Shown here: positions 41,106 through 49,093 of the stretch, in pieces
Numbering within the stretch: the stretch's first letter is position 1
Layout: every line of letters begins with the position of its first letter
DNA from: Stieleria marina
GTDB lineage: Bacteria > Planctomycetota > Planctomycetia > Pirellulales > Pirellulaceae
DNA length: 64,000 nucleotides
Assembly: GCA_007741555.1 (NCBI GenBank)
Contig: CP036526.1
Coordinates: 3,906,001-3,970,000, forward strand
Direction of reading: 5' to 3'
Notes under the pieces: generated by a model
The model's input: the letters and a program-made list of their open reading frames with translations, nothing else
Told to the model about the DNA's origin: nothing
Databases searched by the model: none
Position numbers and translations under genes: made by a program

Positions 41106-41181
41106 CAGATAATAGTTCATTCCGACGAGAAGGGCGTGACTGTTCACGCCGCTTCTCTTTCGTCGATGCCATCGTTGCGAA
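41106..41181 (+). repeat. attC site 40 (divergent)
   Basis: Left core CAGATAAT nearly complements the cassette start GTTATCTG at 39543; right core GTTGCGAA. Inner arms CCGACGAGAAG / CTTCTCTTTCGTCG pair, and the loop is itself a hairpin (GGCGTGA-CTGT-TCACGCC). Shorter than the other sites and with a different loop. Confidence 0.5.
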
Positions 41182-41197
41182 CAACTCAGGTTGATCA

Positions 41198-41404
41198 TTG
41201 AAACACTCACTAAAGATCCTTGCTTTCTCACTTATATTGATCGCCCTTGCGGTCCTTATAATCAACGTTCAATCGTCAACCGGACCGTCTGGGCCTGTCT
41301 TGGCTGCGGCCGGTTTCGCTATGATAACTGGAGTCGCGTTGATGGAAATTGATCGAAGATTGCACGCACTGGAGTCCCGCAAGAAAGATACGGACGCACT
41401 GTAG
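41198..41404 (+). CDS. Cassette 41: small membrane protein
   Basis: A TTG start gives 68 residues: LKHSLKILAFSLILIALAVL with two helices (the second GPVLAAAGFAMITGVALM) and a charged tail (EIDRRLHALESRKKDTDAL). No family recognised. Confidence 0.62.
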   Translation: MKHSLKILAFSLILIALAVLIINVQSSTGPSGPVLAAAGFAMITGVALMEIDRRLHALESRKKDTDAL

Positions 41405-41443
41405 CTTCTGTCGGTCGATTCGGTGAAATAGAAATTCAAAGGA

Positions 41444-41537
41444 CGGACAACCAGTGTGATGCACCGAAGTCCGGTTTGCATTCTTTTTTGAAATGGAAGA
41501 TTAACCTTCCGGACTCGGTGATCACTGACGTTATCCC
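41444..41537 (+). repeat. attC site 41
   Basis: Left core CGGACAAC, right core GTTATCCC. Inner arms ACCGAAGTCCGG / CCGGACTCGGT with one extra A. Confidence 0.88.
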
Positions 41538-41584
41538 GCTAAATTGAAGGACGCATTGGACGTACTTGTACTTAACCAGAGGCG

Positions 41585-42025
41585 ATGATGAAACGCATTC
41601 GCAATATTTTCGTCAAAACTGCCTTAGCGTGCTCGCTAGTTGCGGCAGTTTGGTTTGTCGGTAACTACATGCGTCTGCTGGCGGAACAAGAGCCTGTTGC
41701 AGCAGCCAGTTCTGTTGCCGGTCGATACATGCAACCAGCAGCTGGAGAAGGATTCTTGGCAATTGCATCAGGTGAACAGCCAGTGCCTATCTTTCCATTT
41801 GGTGAAGCGCACTCTTTTGACATTCACGACGGGGAACTGACTGTAGCAAAGGTGCAACTGAACAATTTCCTTGGTTTGGGATGGCAGTTTTACTCTTTTA
41901 GTCGCGCCGATCCATAGGGCGACGTGCCGCCAGAGTGTTTTACAATCGTCTCTGCCGATGATGCGACGGTTCTTTTGCAACCTACGGCGGGTGGCGATTC
42001 GATTACGCTGACGCGGCGACGATGA
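41585..42025 (+). pseudogene. Cassette 42: membrane-anchored protein interrupted by an amber stop
   Basis: The frame starts MMKRIRNIFVKTALACSLVA (110 residues, one helix) with GAGG near the ATG and stops at TAG 41915-41917. Directly after the stop the same frame continues with 35 sense codons that look like protein (GDVPPECFTIVSADDATVLL, then QPTAGGDSITLTRRR) and ends TGA at 42023-42025, shortly before attC 42. A single nonsense mutation has probably truncated a 146-residue protein. The family is unknown. Confidence 0.65.
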
Positions 42026-42044
42026 CGGCTACTTCCCGACACGG

Positions 42045-42140
42045 CGGATAACCATCCGTTGCACCGGAGCCACAATAGCACGATTTCTTTAAATTTCTGC
42101 AAGCCGATCGTCGCCGACCAATGATCGGTACTGTTATCCG
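42045..42140 (+). repeat. attC site 42
   Basis: Left core CGGATAAC, right core GTTATCCG (exact complements in place). The inner arms are poor (CACCGGAGCC against GACCAATGATCGG); the loop has diverged. Confidence 0.7.
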
Positions 42141-42291
42141 ACCGAAGCAAAATCGAGAAGCACTATTTTTTGCGCTGTCCTATGACTTCACTTCAACTTG
42201 CTGCTTCAGGACACCTACTAGAGTCACTTGCGGGCGAACCATCGACAAGGCAGCATAGCCCCACCCCGCGAGAGCGGGAGTTCCTTCCGCG

Positions 42292-43092
42292 TTGATTTTG
42301 ATATTCGTCATCCTTGCGAGAGCCGATCGCCATGAAAATTCAGCAACTGCTGTTGTTCGGAACGGGCAGAAGTGTTTGCCTGTGTTAGGCATTCTTCTCG
42401 TTTCCTTTTTTGCCTTTGGCAGTCGTGATGCCGAGGCCGGAATCGTCTTTACAGAGACTTGGGAGTCCCCGGTTGTCGCCGCCAACAGCACAACAACCCT
42501 GCTCCCGGCGCCCTGGGGTGAGTTTACAGGCGGAGCAATGTCCAGCATTTTGCATGCAGCAGATGCTAATAGGTTTGCTCAACCGCTACCGAGCCCCGCA
42601 GGTGGAAACCAAGTTTTAGAGCTAGCGGGTACTAACACGGGTATATTCCGAATGAGTGGTGAAGCACTCCAGATCAATTCGATCTTCACGCTTTCCGCAG
42701 CCATCGGCAACGACGCGACACTCGGGGCCGCGAACGAGTTCTGGAGCCTACAGCTTTGGGCGGATACCAACGGCAGCAGTTCATTCGAAGGATCTGGATC
42801 AGACACTTTTATTGGTCAACAATTCGGCAGCAGTTCGACAGCCGTAACTGCGGCCGAAGGTCAGTGGGCCCTGAACTCTTTTTCGTTTGAAACCGGTGGC
42901 GATGATTCACTTAGCGGCCAAGAACTGATCGTCTTCCTGAATAATTTCGATACCGGCAGCTCTTATTATGACAATGTCAGTCTCTCGGTCTCAACCGTGC
43001 CTGAACCTTCCTCAGTTTGCATTTTGTCGGTTGGGCTACTTGCATTAATAGTTGGCAGGCGTAGGCGGGAGGCCCACTTGGATGTGTGTTGA
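42292..43092 (+). CDS. Cassette 43: PEP-CTERM secreted protein
   Basis: The C-terminus (VPEPSSVCILSVGLLALIVG, then RRRREAH) is a complete PEP-CTERM sorting tail: Pro-Glu-Pro motif, membrane helix, Arg cluster. It directs the protein to an exosortase. The N-terminal signal (LPVLGILLVSFFAFGSRDAE) precedes a beta-sandwich-like domain with Gly/Ser-rich strands. The start is uncertain: TTG at 42292, or a later GTG near 42379. An ATG at 42332 belongs to another frame. A PEP-CTERM gene is an unusual cassette cargo. Confidence 0.82.
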   Translation: MILIFVILARADRHENSATAVVRNGQKCLPVLGILLVSFFAFGSRDAEAGIVFTETWESPVVAANSTTTLLPAPWGEFTGGAMSSILHAADANRFAQPLPSPAGGNQVLELAGTNTGIFRMSGEALQINSIFTLSAAIGNDATLGAANEFWSLQLWADTNGSSSFEGSGSDTFIGQQFGSSSTAVTAAEGQWALNSFSFETGGDDSLSGQELIVFLNNFDTGSSYYDNVSLSVSTVPEPSSVCILSVGLLALIVGRRRREAHLDVC

Positions 43093-43193
43093 ATTAGGCT
43101 TCTTTAATGGGCACAGCGACGACCAATGCGAAGCACCTGAAAGTCCTGCCCCCATCGGGTGGTGTAACTTTCTTTCTGTACTTTCGATTTGTT

Positions 43194-43249
43194 GATATTG
43201 CCGCGTTTTGCTTCGTGAGCTTACGAACGGAGCAAAATGCGGCAATATC
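43194..43249. terminator. 23-bp hairpin downstream of the PEP-CTERM gene
   Basis: Arms at 43194-43216 and 43227-43249 pair along 23 bp; the only two deviations would be G-U wobbles in RNA. The loop is 10 nt. No T run follows, so it may stabilise mRNA or act on DNA rather than terminate transcription. Confidence 0.5.
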
Positions 43250-43393
43250 GGCGACCGCTTGAAAGAGCGAGCCAGATCGGTTTCTTTTCAAAGTTCTTAC
43301 TCAACGAAAAGAAACACGATCATCACCCACCAAATGCAATCTAACGAAGTTCACAAAGCTGTCCAGCTACTTGCCGACAGTGGCTTTGAATGA

Positions 43394-43440
43394 ATGGCCA
43401 ATGCGATGCAGATCCTACGACTCGTCACTGCCGTTCTTGT
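43394..43440 (+). repeat. attC site 43, remnant
   Basis: GGCCAATGCGATGCA followed by CTACGACTCGTCACTGCC and core GTTCTTGT looks like the two outer parts of an attC joined by an internal deletion. Confidence 0.35.
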
Positions 43441-43683
43441 CGAACTCAGTGATGAATGGGAAACCGGAATGCGATACCTCACATTCCAATACTAAACCTA
43501 AACCGACTGGACGAATTTACAGAAAGGCTGTTGCTCTATCCAAGCATCGACGACTTTTGAAACACTTGAATGCTATCCGTCTCTGTATTCAGCCCTAGAC
43601 ATACACCGACACTCGGCATGCTATGCTCTCTTCATTCAGCATTTGGCTGCAAACTCCCCTGAACCTTTAAATACCAACGTACA

Positions 43684-43833
43684 ATGCTCAACTACTTTCA
43701 CATTGTGGGGTCTCTGTTTTTCTGTGTTGGTGCTGGATCGCTTTTGAGCATTTCGATCGCTCTATCCAAGATCGAGAAACACCTTGCAGCCATGGCGTCC
43801 CAGCGTTCAATGGGTGACAAAGACCCCGAATAG
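43684..43833 (+). CDS. Cassette 44: 49-residue membrane protein
   Basis: The frame MLNYFHIVGSLFFCVGAGSL followed by LSISIALSKIEKHLAAMASQ and a short charged tail ends TAG at 43831-43833, overlapping the left core of attC 44. One membrane helix, then an amphipathic helix. Ending exactly at an attC supports it as a real gene despite its size. Confidence 0.6.
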   Translation: MLNYFHIVGSLFFCVGAGSLLSISIALSKIEKHLAAMASQRSMGDKDPE

Positions 43834-43919
43834 CCAAGGGTTGCACCAAAAGTCCGGTGGCTTGATATATCGAAATGGAACATCCTGCCCCGGACCGCGG
43901 TGAACCCTAACGTTATGTC
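43827..43919 (+). repeat. attC site 44 (left core AGC)
   Basis: Left core CGAATAGC (AAC changed to AGC), right core GTTATGTC. Inner arms CACCAAAAGTCCGG / CCGGACCGCGGTG pair with mismatches. Confidence 0.7.
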
Positions 43920-44499
43920 GACACAGGTTCCTGTAGTCACCTTTGCCGTACTAGTTGTGGTGCTCGTCGATCGCACTTTTAGCTCCCACACCCTTGCTCC
44001 TTGGGAACACTTGGCGCAGGTCATTTCCGCCGAGCAGCCTGGATTCGACGAAAACAACATTCAAACTTTGGTCGCGAGCCTGGCCGCTCCTGGAAGGGAC
44101 GACGAGATTCGGCAATGCCTCCACCCGACAAGAATTCTGGACTCATCAACATTCCCGATGTCGATGCGATTCTCGTCCACCCTTTCGACACAAGTGTCGC
44201 TCCTTCGAAAAGAACGGCCCTGTTTCCAAAAGCGATGCAACGCGTATCAGGCAAATAGCTCACAGCAAAATGGCCAGTCGTGATCGCGGCCTGCAACCAC
44301 GGCGAACCGGTCAAGGCAGTTTCGTTGGATCAGGTGATGCCAAGGAAACATGAAGAGGACGTTGTTCTCTGGCTACCTTCATCGACTGGGTGTAATATCG
44401 TAGTGTTTGATCACAATGGCGAGTTGAAATCTAGCACAGTAAATGAACGGGGGCAGATCTCGTACGTGATATTAGTGGTTGCGAACACGGCCGGAATAC
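43915..44499 (+). pseudogene. Cassette 45: broken gene (frameshift and amber stop)
   Basis: The start ATG overlaps the right core (GTTATGTCG). Frame 1 gives MSTQVPVVTFAVLVVVLVDR, then FDENNIQTLVASLAAPGRDD. Near 44115 sense continues in a second frame (KNSGLINIPDVDAILVHPFD), interrupted by TAG at 44256-44258 and then continuing in that same second frame (AKWPVVIAACNHGEPVKAVS, KHEEDVVLWLPSSTGCNIVV). So one frameshift and one nonsense mutation break a membrane-anchored protein of about 190 residues. Family unknown. Confidence 0.6.
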
Positions 44500-44579
44500 C
44501 AAAACGATGCACACAAGGCCGAACTTACACGCGTAAGTTGAGGTTACCGTTCAGGCTCGGTGATCGCAGGCGTTCTGCG
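44492..44579 (+). repeat. attC site 45
   Basis: Left core CGGAATAC (AAC lost), right core GTTCTGCG. Inner arms GCACACAAGGCCGAAC / GTTCAGGCTCGGTG pair in part. Confidence 0.65.
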
Positions 44580-44605
44580 ACTGCTAATACAGCGAATCGA
44601 TCGCG

Positions 44606-44968
44606 GTGAAATACCTTCGATGCCGATTCACATTGAAGCGTGTCTTCGTTGCGACCGCGTCCATTGCGTGCTTGCTTGCGGCTCGATCGCTTTGCTATTC
44701 GCACGCGACCATTCAGATCAGAGACATTCGTGACGACTTGGGATCAACCCTCGACGTGACCTACTTTTCAGACTTTGATCACGGATGTGTTGGAGGCAAT
44801 GCCCAAATCCCGCGACTAGCTGGTGGTGCCGACTTTTCCGAACTGGCGGGAACGAAATGGAGCACGGCTTACCGTCCTCACGATTTCTTATGGATGAACG
44901 CGAATCACCATCAGGTAATAGAAATGGAAATGGCCTCTGCGTTCGGCGATTATGCTTCGTCGCACTAG
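44606..44968 (+). CDS. Cassette 46: membrane-anchored hypothetical protein
   Basis: A GTG at 44606 gives 120 residues: MKYLRCRFTLKRVFVATASI (RFTLKRxF anchor type, one helix), then a small extracytoplasmic domain (LDVTYFSDFDHGCVGGNAQI). No family recognised. Confidence 0.65.
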   Translation: MKYLRCRFTLKRVFVATASIACLLAARSLCYSHATIQIRDIRDDLGSTLDVTYFSDFDHGCVGGNAQIPRLAGGADFSELAGTKWSTAYRPHDFLWMNANHHQVIEMEMASAFGDYASSH

Positions 44969-44978
44969 ACTGTAACAG

Positions 44979-45070
44979 CGCAGAATCATGCGATTCACAC
45001 GAAGGACCGCATGGCGCGTTTACAAATTGAAAGCACATTGGCGGCCCGCGGTGAACAGCACCGTTTTGGC
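44979..45070 (+). repeat. attC site 46
   Basis: Left core CGCAGAAT (own start GTTCTGCG; AAC changed to AAT), right core GTTTTGGC. Inner arms GAAGGACCGC / GCGGCCCGCGG pair. Confidence 0.78.
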
Positions 45071-45094
45071 AATATCCTATCACACTTACACGTC

Positions 45095-45703
45095 ATGAGA
45101 CCTAGAATGAGATGTCGTAGCTTCGTCCTACTGCTGGCTCTCTACACGCTCACGACGTTTGCTTCTGAGCTACCCGCCCAGAAGCCAACGCCAGCGTCGA
45201 TCGAGCGGCAGCAATTCAATCAGGTGTTTGTCAAGGTGATCATACCGGTCACCGCTCGCACCCCGAAGCAGAATGGACCCGTCGTCGAGTCCTGGGTTGC
45301 AGAGCAACTCAAAGAACTGGGCGAGACCGAGTATTTCGCTGTCACAGACTGGGTACCCGTTTGTGACGGGCTGCTGGAGGACGATGAAATCGACAATCGC
45401 ATCTGGAGCGGTAGTCTCGCCGGCAAGAACTCTGGTCTCTTTTGCCCAGTTGGCGGCGACCTTCCTGAACGCAATAGCGGAAGCGTGCTGCTAAGCGTTG
45501 GTGGCTGGTCGCCAGCCTCTGGATATGAGGCGAGAGTCACACTGGCGGATGAACCTGGGACTCGAGCCGTTGAGCCGGTGATACATTATTCTGCCCGCGG
45601 AAAAAGAAAGGCGATTCCGGGTAAAAAGCCGCTGGCTTATGTGGCCATCCTGATTGGACCGCCACCTCGAAAGCCTGTCACGTCACACAGCGATGGCGAA
45701 TAG
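45095..45703 (+). CDS. Cassette 47: secreted hypothetical protein
   Basis: ATG at 45095 (202 residues) or 45107 starts a signal peptide (FVLLLALYTLTTFASELPAQ). The mature protein contains YFAVTDWVPVCDGLLEDDEI, then GSVLLSVGGWSPASGYEARV and a basic tail (HYSARGKRKAIPGKKPLAYV). No family recognised. Confidence 0.72.
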   Translation: MRPRMRCRSFVLLLALYTLTTFASELPAQKPTPASIERQQFNQVFVKVIIPVTARTPKQNGPVVESWVAEQLKELGETEYFAVTDWVPVCDGLLEDDEIDNRIWSGSLAGKNSGLFCPVGGDLPERNSGSVLLSVGGWSPASGYEARVTLADEPGTRAVEPVIHYSARGKRKAIPGKKPLAYVAILIGPPPRKPVTSHSDGE

Positions 45704-45793
45704 GCTAAACCATGCAATTCGCGGAAGTGCGACACGGCGCGTTTGCAAACGGAAAGTTAACTCTCCGTCAGCGGTGATGGCAAACGTTGTCCG
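45703..45793 (+). repeat. attC site 47
   Basis: Left core GGCTAAAC, right core GTTGTCCG. Inner arms CGCGGAAGTGCGAC / CCGTCAGCGGTG pair weakly. Confidence 0.7.
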
Positions 45794-45879
45794 CCCAAAT
45801 TACTTGCGATGTCGTCGGTCGACGTGTCGCTCAGTTCAATCCATGTTTTTACCGCCCTGTCGGTTGATTGGTGATAAAG

Positions 45880-46239
45880 ATGATCGTTCGAGTTCGTGAC
45901 TTGGCCTCTGCGTTGCTAATGTTTCCGCTTGCGATTTCCGCGTTTGCCCTTGGTGTAGCGTTAGTAGACACATTGGGCAGTATTTCGCCACCTGTCTCGG
46001 ACGCGCCTGCAACCATTACCCAACCACCCGCAGGCATTTCGAGCGCGTCAATCATCGGTATCACTATCTGCATACTCGTGCCGATTGCTTACTTCACTTT
46101 CATCGCATACCAAATGCGATCAAAGCCAGACTATCGCTACTTCGGCGAACTTTCCCAAAATGCGTTCATCGCTCTTGCCGTAGCCGCGTATGTGCTTCCG
46201 CTGGTCGCGGCCCTCACAATCATGGTTGCCTTCGGCTAA
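45880..46239 (+). CDS. Cassette 48: three-span membrane protein
   Basis: From the ATG at 45880: MIVRVRDLASALLMFPLAIS, 119 residues with helices at about 9-31, 53-75 and 95-116 (ALAVAAYVLPLVAALTIMVA). No family recognised. About 150 bp without a gene follow before attC 48. Confidence 0.7.
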   Translation: MIVRVRDLASALLMFPLAISAFALGVALVDTLGSISPPVSDAPATITQPPAGISSASIIGITICILVPIAYFTFIAYQMRSKPDYRYFGELSQNAFIALAVAAYVLPLVAALTIMVAFG

Positions 46240-46390
46240 ATTGCGAATACTGCGTTTGCTTTGAAGCATTCGCAAACAGTGGCCGATACAGGACCTACTT
46301 GGTCGGATCGCTCGGCCTCTATTCGATTGATTTCGCAAACGCGAGATGCTCTTCGACTCCCACTTTCGCAGCGTCCAATCGCCTCACGCT

Positions 46391-46482
46391 CGGATAACCA
46401 TGGCGTGCACACCAAGCGCGACATATGATTGTTACAAATTGAAACCACATTGGCGGTCCTCGGTGAGGACCGCCGTTCTGCC
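46391..46482 (+). repeat. attC site 48
   Basis: Left core CGGATAAC, right core GTTCTGCC. Loop GTTACAAATTGAAACCACATT of the common type; right inner arm GGCGGTCCTCGGTG. Confidence 0.85.
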
Positions 46483-46505
46483 ATCAAAAAGAGTCGGAGC
46501 TTGCC

Positions 46506-46836
46506 ATGGTCGCGATGGATCCAAGTGATCCCGAAACAGTCGAGCGTGCAAGAGCGGTCATCCGAGAGCACGCAGACATTTTCGGCGTTTCCTTCAGAAG
46601 CGCGGTCTACTTGTCTTGGCTCCGGTTAAAGGACGTTGGCGCTGTTAAATCCCTTGCCAGAGTGTCGGGATTGCAATTGGCTTCCCGGTTTGCCTGTCTT
46701 TAGTGGTGTACATTTTGAAGAACGTGACCACACGATAAACAACATTGCGTCGATCGGCGATCTGACTGGACTAGAAATGAACTTACTGAGCTCTCATGCG
46801 ATGTTACAAAGAGACATTCTGCATGTTCATCTGTGA
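46506..46836 (+). pseudogene. Cassette 49: small gene, probably frameshifted LRR-like remnant
   Basis: Frame 1 from ATG 46506 (GGAG upstream) gives MVAMDPSDPETVERARAVIR to the stop at 46703 (65 residues). From about 46640 another frame reads CNWLPGLPVFSGVHFEERDH and NNIASIGDLTGLEMNLLSSH to 46836, which has the rhythm of leucine-rich repeats. A frameshift near 46670 would join them. Either frame 1 alone or the joined product could be genuine. Confidence 0.4.
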
Positions 46837-46854
46837 TTAAAATCAGAGTGAATA

Positions 46855-47497
46855 ATGAGTAAAATGATGCGAAAATATTTGAAGAGCTTTTTGGTGATGG
46901 CTTTGGTGGCCGCGGTTTCATCCGGTGTTGCGATTTCGGATGATGACAAAGCAAAAATGGATTCGCTCTTTGCTGTTGAAAAGTATCCGATTACGCATGA
47001 AACGAGAGAGCAGTTTTTGCGGGAGCGACACCGAGGACATGTGCAGTTGCAGGAGTTGATCGAAGAACTTCGCAATGGATACCTAAATGAGAATCAAGAA
47101 GTTCAGCAGTTTGTGGTGGAGAACAAGTTAGACTCGAAAACACTGACGCGGCGATTATTCGCACAACGTTTTGCGCGTAACGAGTTTATTGAATATGAAG
47201 TCAGCAAAGAACTGAAGAGGCTGCAACAAATCGAACCAACCGATCCAAATCTGAAGTACGACGTTTATCCGACAATTCGAGTTACTAAGCAACGCTACAT
47301 GCTGTTAATCCGTCGCGTTGAGCAGCAAGTGAAACGAATCAAGAAAGATCGGGAAGAAGACGTGGCCGAAGTGCTGGGGGGGAATTTCTGCCAAGCATTA
47401 TATCGAGGCCCAGAAATTATCACGTGAAATCACGAAAGAAAGGTTGGAAGCTATCAAACAACGCATCCGGAGCAAGTATTCGCAACAAGGTGCGTAG
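46855..47497 (+). pseudogene. Secreted coiled-coil protein with frameshift at a 7-G run
   Basis: ATG 46855 starts a signal peptide (FLVMALVAAVSSGVAISDDD) and a charged helical protein rich in Glu, Arg and Gln. At the G run 47376-47382 the frame shifts into FCQALYRGPEIIT and stops at 47427; removing one G continues the helical protein (ISAKHYIEAQKLSREITKER, LEAIKQRIRSKYSQQGA) to TAG at 47495-47497. It may be broken, phase-variable or a sequencing error. Family unknown. No attC follows directly. Confidence 0.65.
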
Positions 47498-47510
47498 ATT
47501 TCTCCGGATG

Positions 47511-47687
47511 CTATAGCTGGTTATTTGCTTGGAGGTTTTGGTACTCTCCTTGCTCCTCCTGCCACTCTTGAGCAATTTCATCGACTTTGATTTCATTCAG
47601 TGCCACTGCAGTTCCGGCCAGAGCAGTGATTATCAAATCCGTGTCTTCCTTTGCATCATTGGATACCTGACTTAAATTAACACTCCG
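47511..47687 (-). pseudogene. Start-less protein-like frame
   Basis: On the minus strand a frame without ATG, GTG or TTG near its beginning encodes NDAKEDTDLIITALAGTAVA, LNEIKVDEIAQEWQEEQGEY and ends TAG. The composition is protein-like. It may be a gene fragment opposed to the array. Confidence 0.3.
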
Positions 47688-47703
47688 TTAAAGGATTGCC
47701 GTG

Positions 47704-48192
47704 ATGCGCAAGTGGTTTGCCCCCTTAGTCGTTTTTAGCGTCGTGTCGAGTTGGCCTGCGATTGCGGACGAACCTCGTCGGGAGCCCAAAATCGGCGACC
47801 TTATCCATGTTGAAATAATCGGTGACGCGGCGAGAAAGTACGCCCGCGTGAACGGTGGTTCCTTCGATACCAAAGGGGTGGCCAATCCGACTTTTGCGAC
47901 CACCGCGTTTGTACGCAACATACATGGTGAATCAAATTTATACATCGAACATCAACTCGAAACTTCCAACAACGAGAAGCGATACTTGTGCACACTGAGC
48001 GGAACGTTTTCGAAGGAATGCATCCATTATGAACCTGTGATTGGTTTGACACAGCCTGCCGTGTTGTCCGATACAGAGGCACGCCTACCGATGACGCTTG
48101 GACACAATCTGCGCCTACGCATCACAGACTTTTCGATGTTCCCTCAGCTGAAACTTCAGCGATGGCAGATGATCGAAGGGGCAGCCGATTGA
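47704..48192 (+). CDS. Secreted hypothetical protein
   Basis: ATG 47704 (a GTG precedes it) gives 162 residues with signal peptide (FAPLVVFSVVSSWPAIADEP). The mature part is beta-rich (GDLIHVEIIGDAARKYARVN, SNLYIEHQLETSNNEKRYLC). No family recognised. It lies in a 2.6-kb stretch without visible attC between sites 48 and 49. Confidence 0.68.
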   Translation: MRKWFAPLVVFSVVSSWPAIADEPRREPKIGDLIHVEIIGDAARKYARVNGGSFDTKGVANPTFATTAFVRNIHGESNLYIEHQLETSNNEKRYLCTLSGTFSKECIHYEPVIGLTQPAVLSDTEARLPMTLGHNLRLRITDFSMFPQLKLQRWQMIEGAAD

Positions 48193-48328
48193 TCCGGAGC
48201 TCAATGCTGGAACCGGAAACGGCGGAAACGACCATTTACTGTGCCCATGCGGCTCGTCCTTCTGCATGCTGACGTGTCTTTCACCGCCCGTTGGACCGTA
48301 TTGCTATCTAACTAAAGTCTAGACATCT

Positions 48329-49093
48329 ATGAAAAACGCTCTCACGTTCGCCTTCGCCGTTTTCACATTCTCGGCATTTGCAGATGGGGCTGAACCGGGC
48401 CCGGCCGAGCCGTGGGACCGTGTCGTATGCATACAGTCGCTGGTCAAATCGAAGCCTGGCACGGGCAAACTGTGCTCAGCGTTTCTTGTTTCAGCAGACG
48501 CAAAGCTGTTCCTCGTGACTGCTGGTCATGCCTCTGCCGAAACCAACCTGAGCAGCAAACTGAGGTACCGCGACCCTGATGGTGCATCGCAATGGGTAGC
48601 TCTCAAGACGTTCTTCCGAACGTCGGCTAATCCTTGGCTCCGTGATGACCGATCTGACTTCGCTGTCGCTGAGCTGCCGAATGTTGACGGTGCTGAAACC
48701 TATTTTTCTCATCTCAGTGCTCTTTCGATTCCGCTAAAGTCCGTATCGACTAAAACTCCGCCACGCACAACGCGCATTGTTACGGTCGGATTCCCGCTCA
48801 CAATCGGAGCGGGAGACATCGTCTCTCCCGTCGCGGTGGTGGGGCACATTGCATCTCGCGAAACCAATACGGCAAATCGCTGGGGCAATGAACCGATCGT
48901 GTATTGCTCTCCGGCACTTGGCCAAGGAACGAGCGGCGGCCCCGCTTTTCTCGGTGATCAATCCGATGGCGATTTGACCGTGGTTGGCATGTATATTGGT
49001 GTGGTTAAAGACGAAACAGGTGGGAAATTATCCAAAATGGTGCCCGCCAGATTAATCCGCGACGCTATCTCGCGTGTCCACGCGGGCGGGTAA
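48329..49093 (+). CDS. Trypsin-like serine protease (secreted)
   Basis: The 254-residue protein has a signal peptide (residues 1-20) and the S1-type catalytic triad in order: H67 in VTAGHA, D110 in RSDFAVAEL, S202 in GQGTSGGPAF. Length and spacing fit a single trypsin-like domain without PDZ. It is probably an exported endopeptidase; the target is unknown. The TAA stop overlaps the left core of attC 49, so it is a cassette gene. Confidence 0.85.
   Translation: MKNALTFAFAVFTFSAFADGAEPGPAEPWDRVVCIQSLVKSKPGTGKLCSAFLVSADAKLFLVTAGHASAETNLSSKLRYRDPDGASQWVALKTFFRTSANPWLRDDRSDFAVAELPNVDGAETYFSHLSALSIPLKSVSTKTPPRTTRIVTVGFPLTIGAGDIVSPVAVVGHIASRETNTANRWGNEPIVYCSPALGQGTSGGPAFLGDQSDGDLTVVGMYIGVVKDETGGKLSKMVPARLIRDAISRVHAGG

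Larger units (their letters stand above)
43093..43683. other. Non-coding segment with large hairpin and attC fragment
   Basis: No credible gene. Short frames (for example 43371-43598) lack protein character. It contains the hairpin at 43194-43249 and an attC-like fragment at 43394-43440. Confidence 0.45.

Noticed and set aside
40950-41201. 83-codon + strand frame at the IS/cassette border
   Set aside because: It spans the end of the transposase remnant and an attC-like hairpin and shows no protein character in its first half; not reliable enough to call.
46240-46505. A tRNA or other structured RNA in gaps of the array
   Set aside because: No cloverleaf or conserved tRNA boxes were seen; inverted repeats there are those of attC 48.
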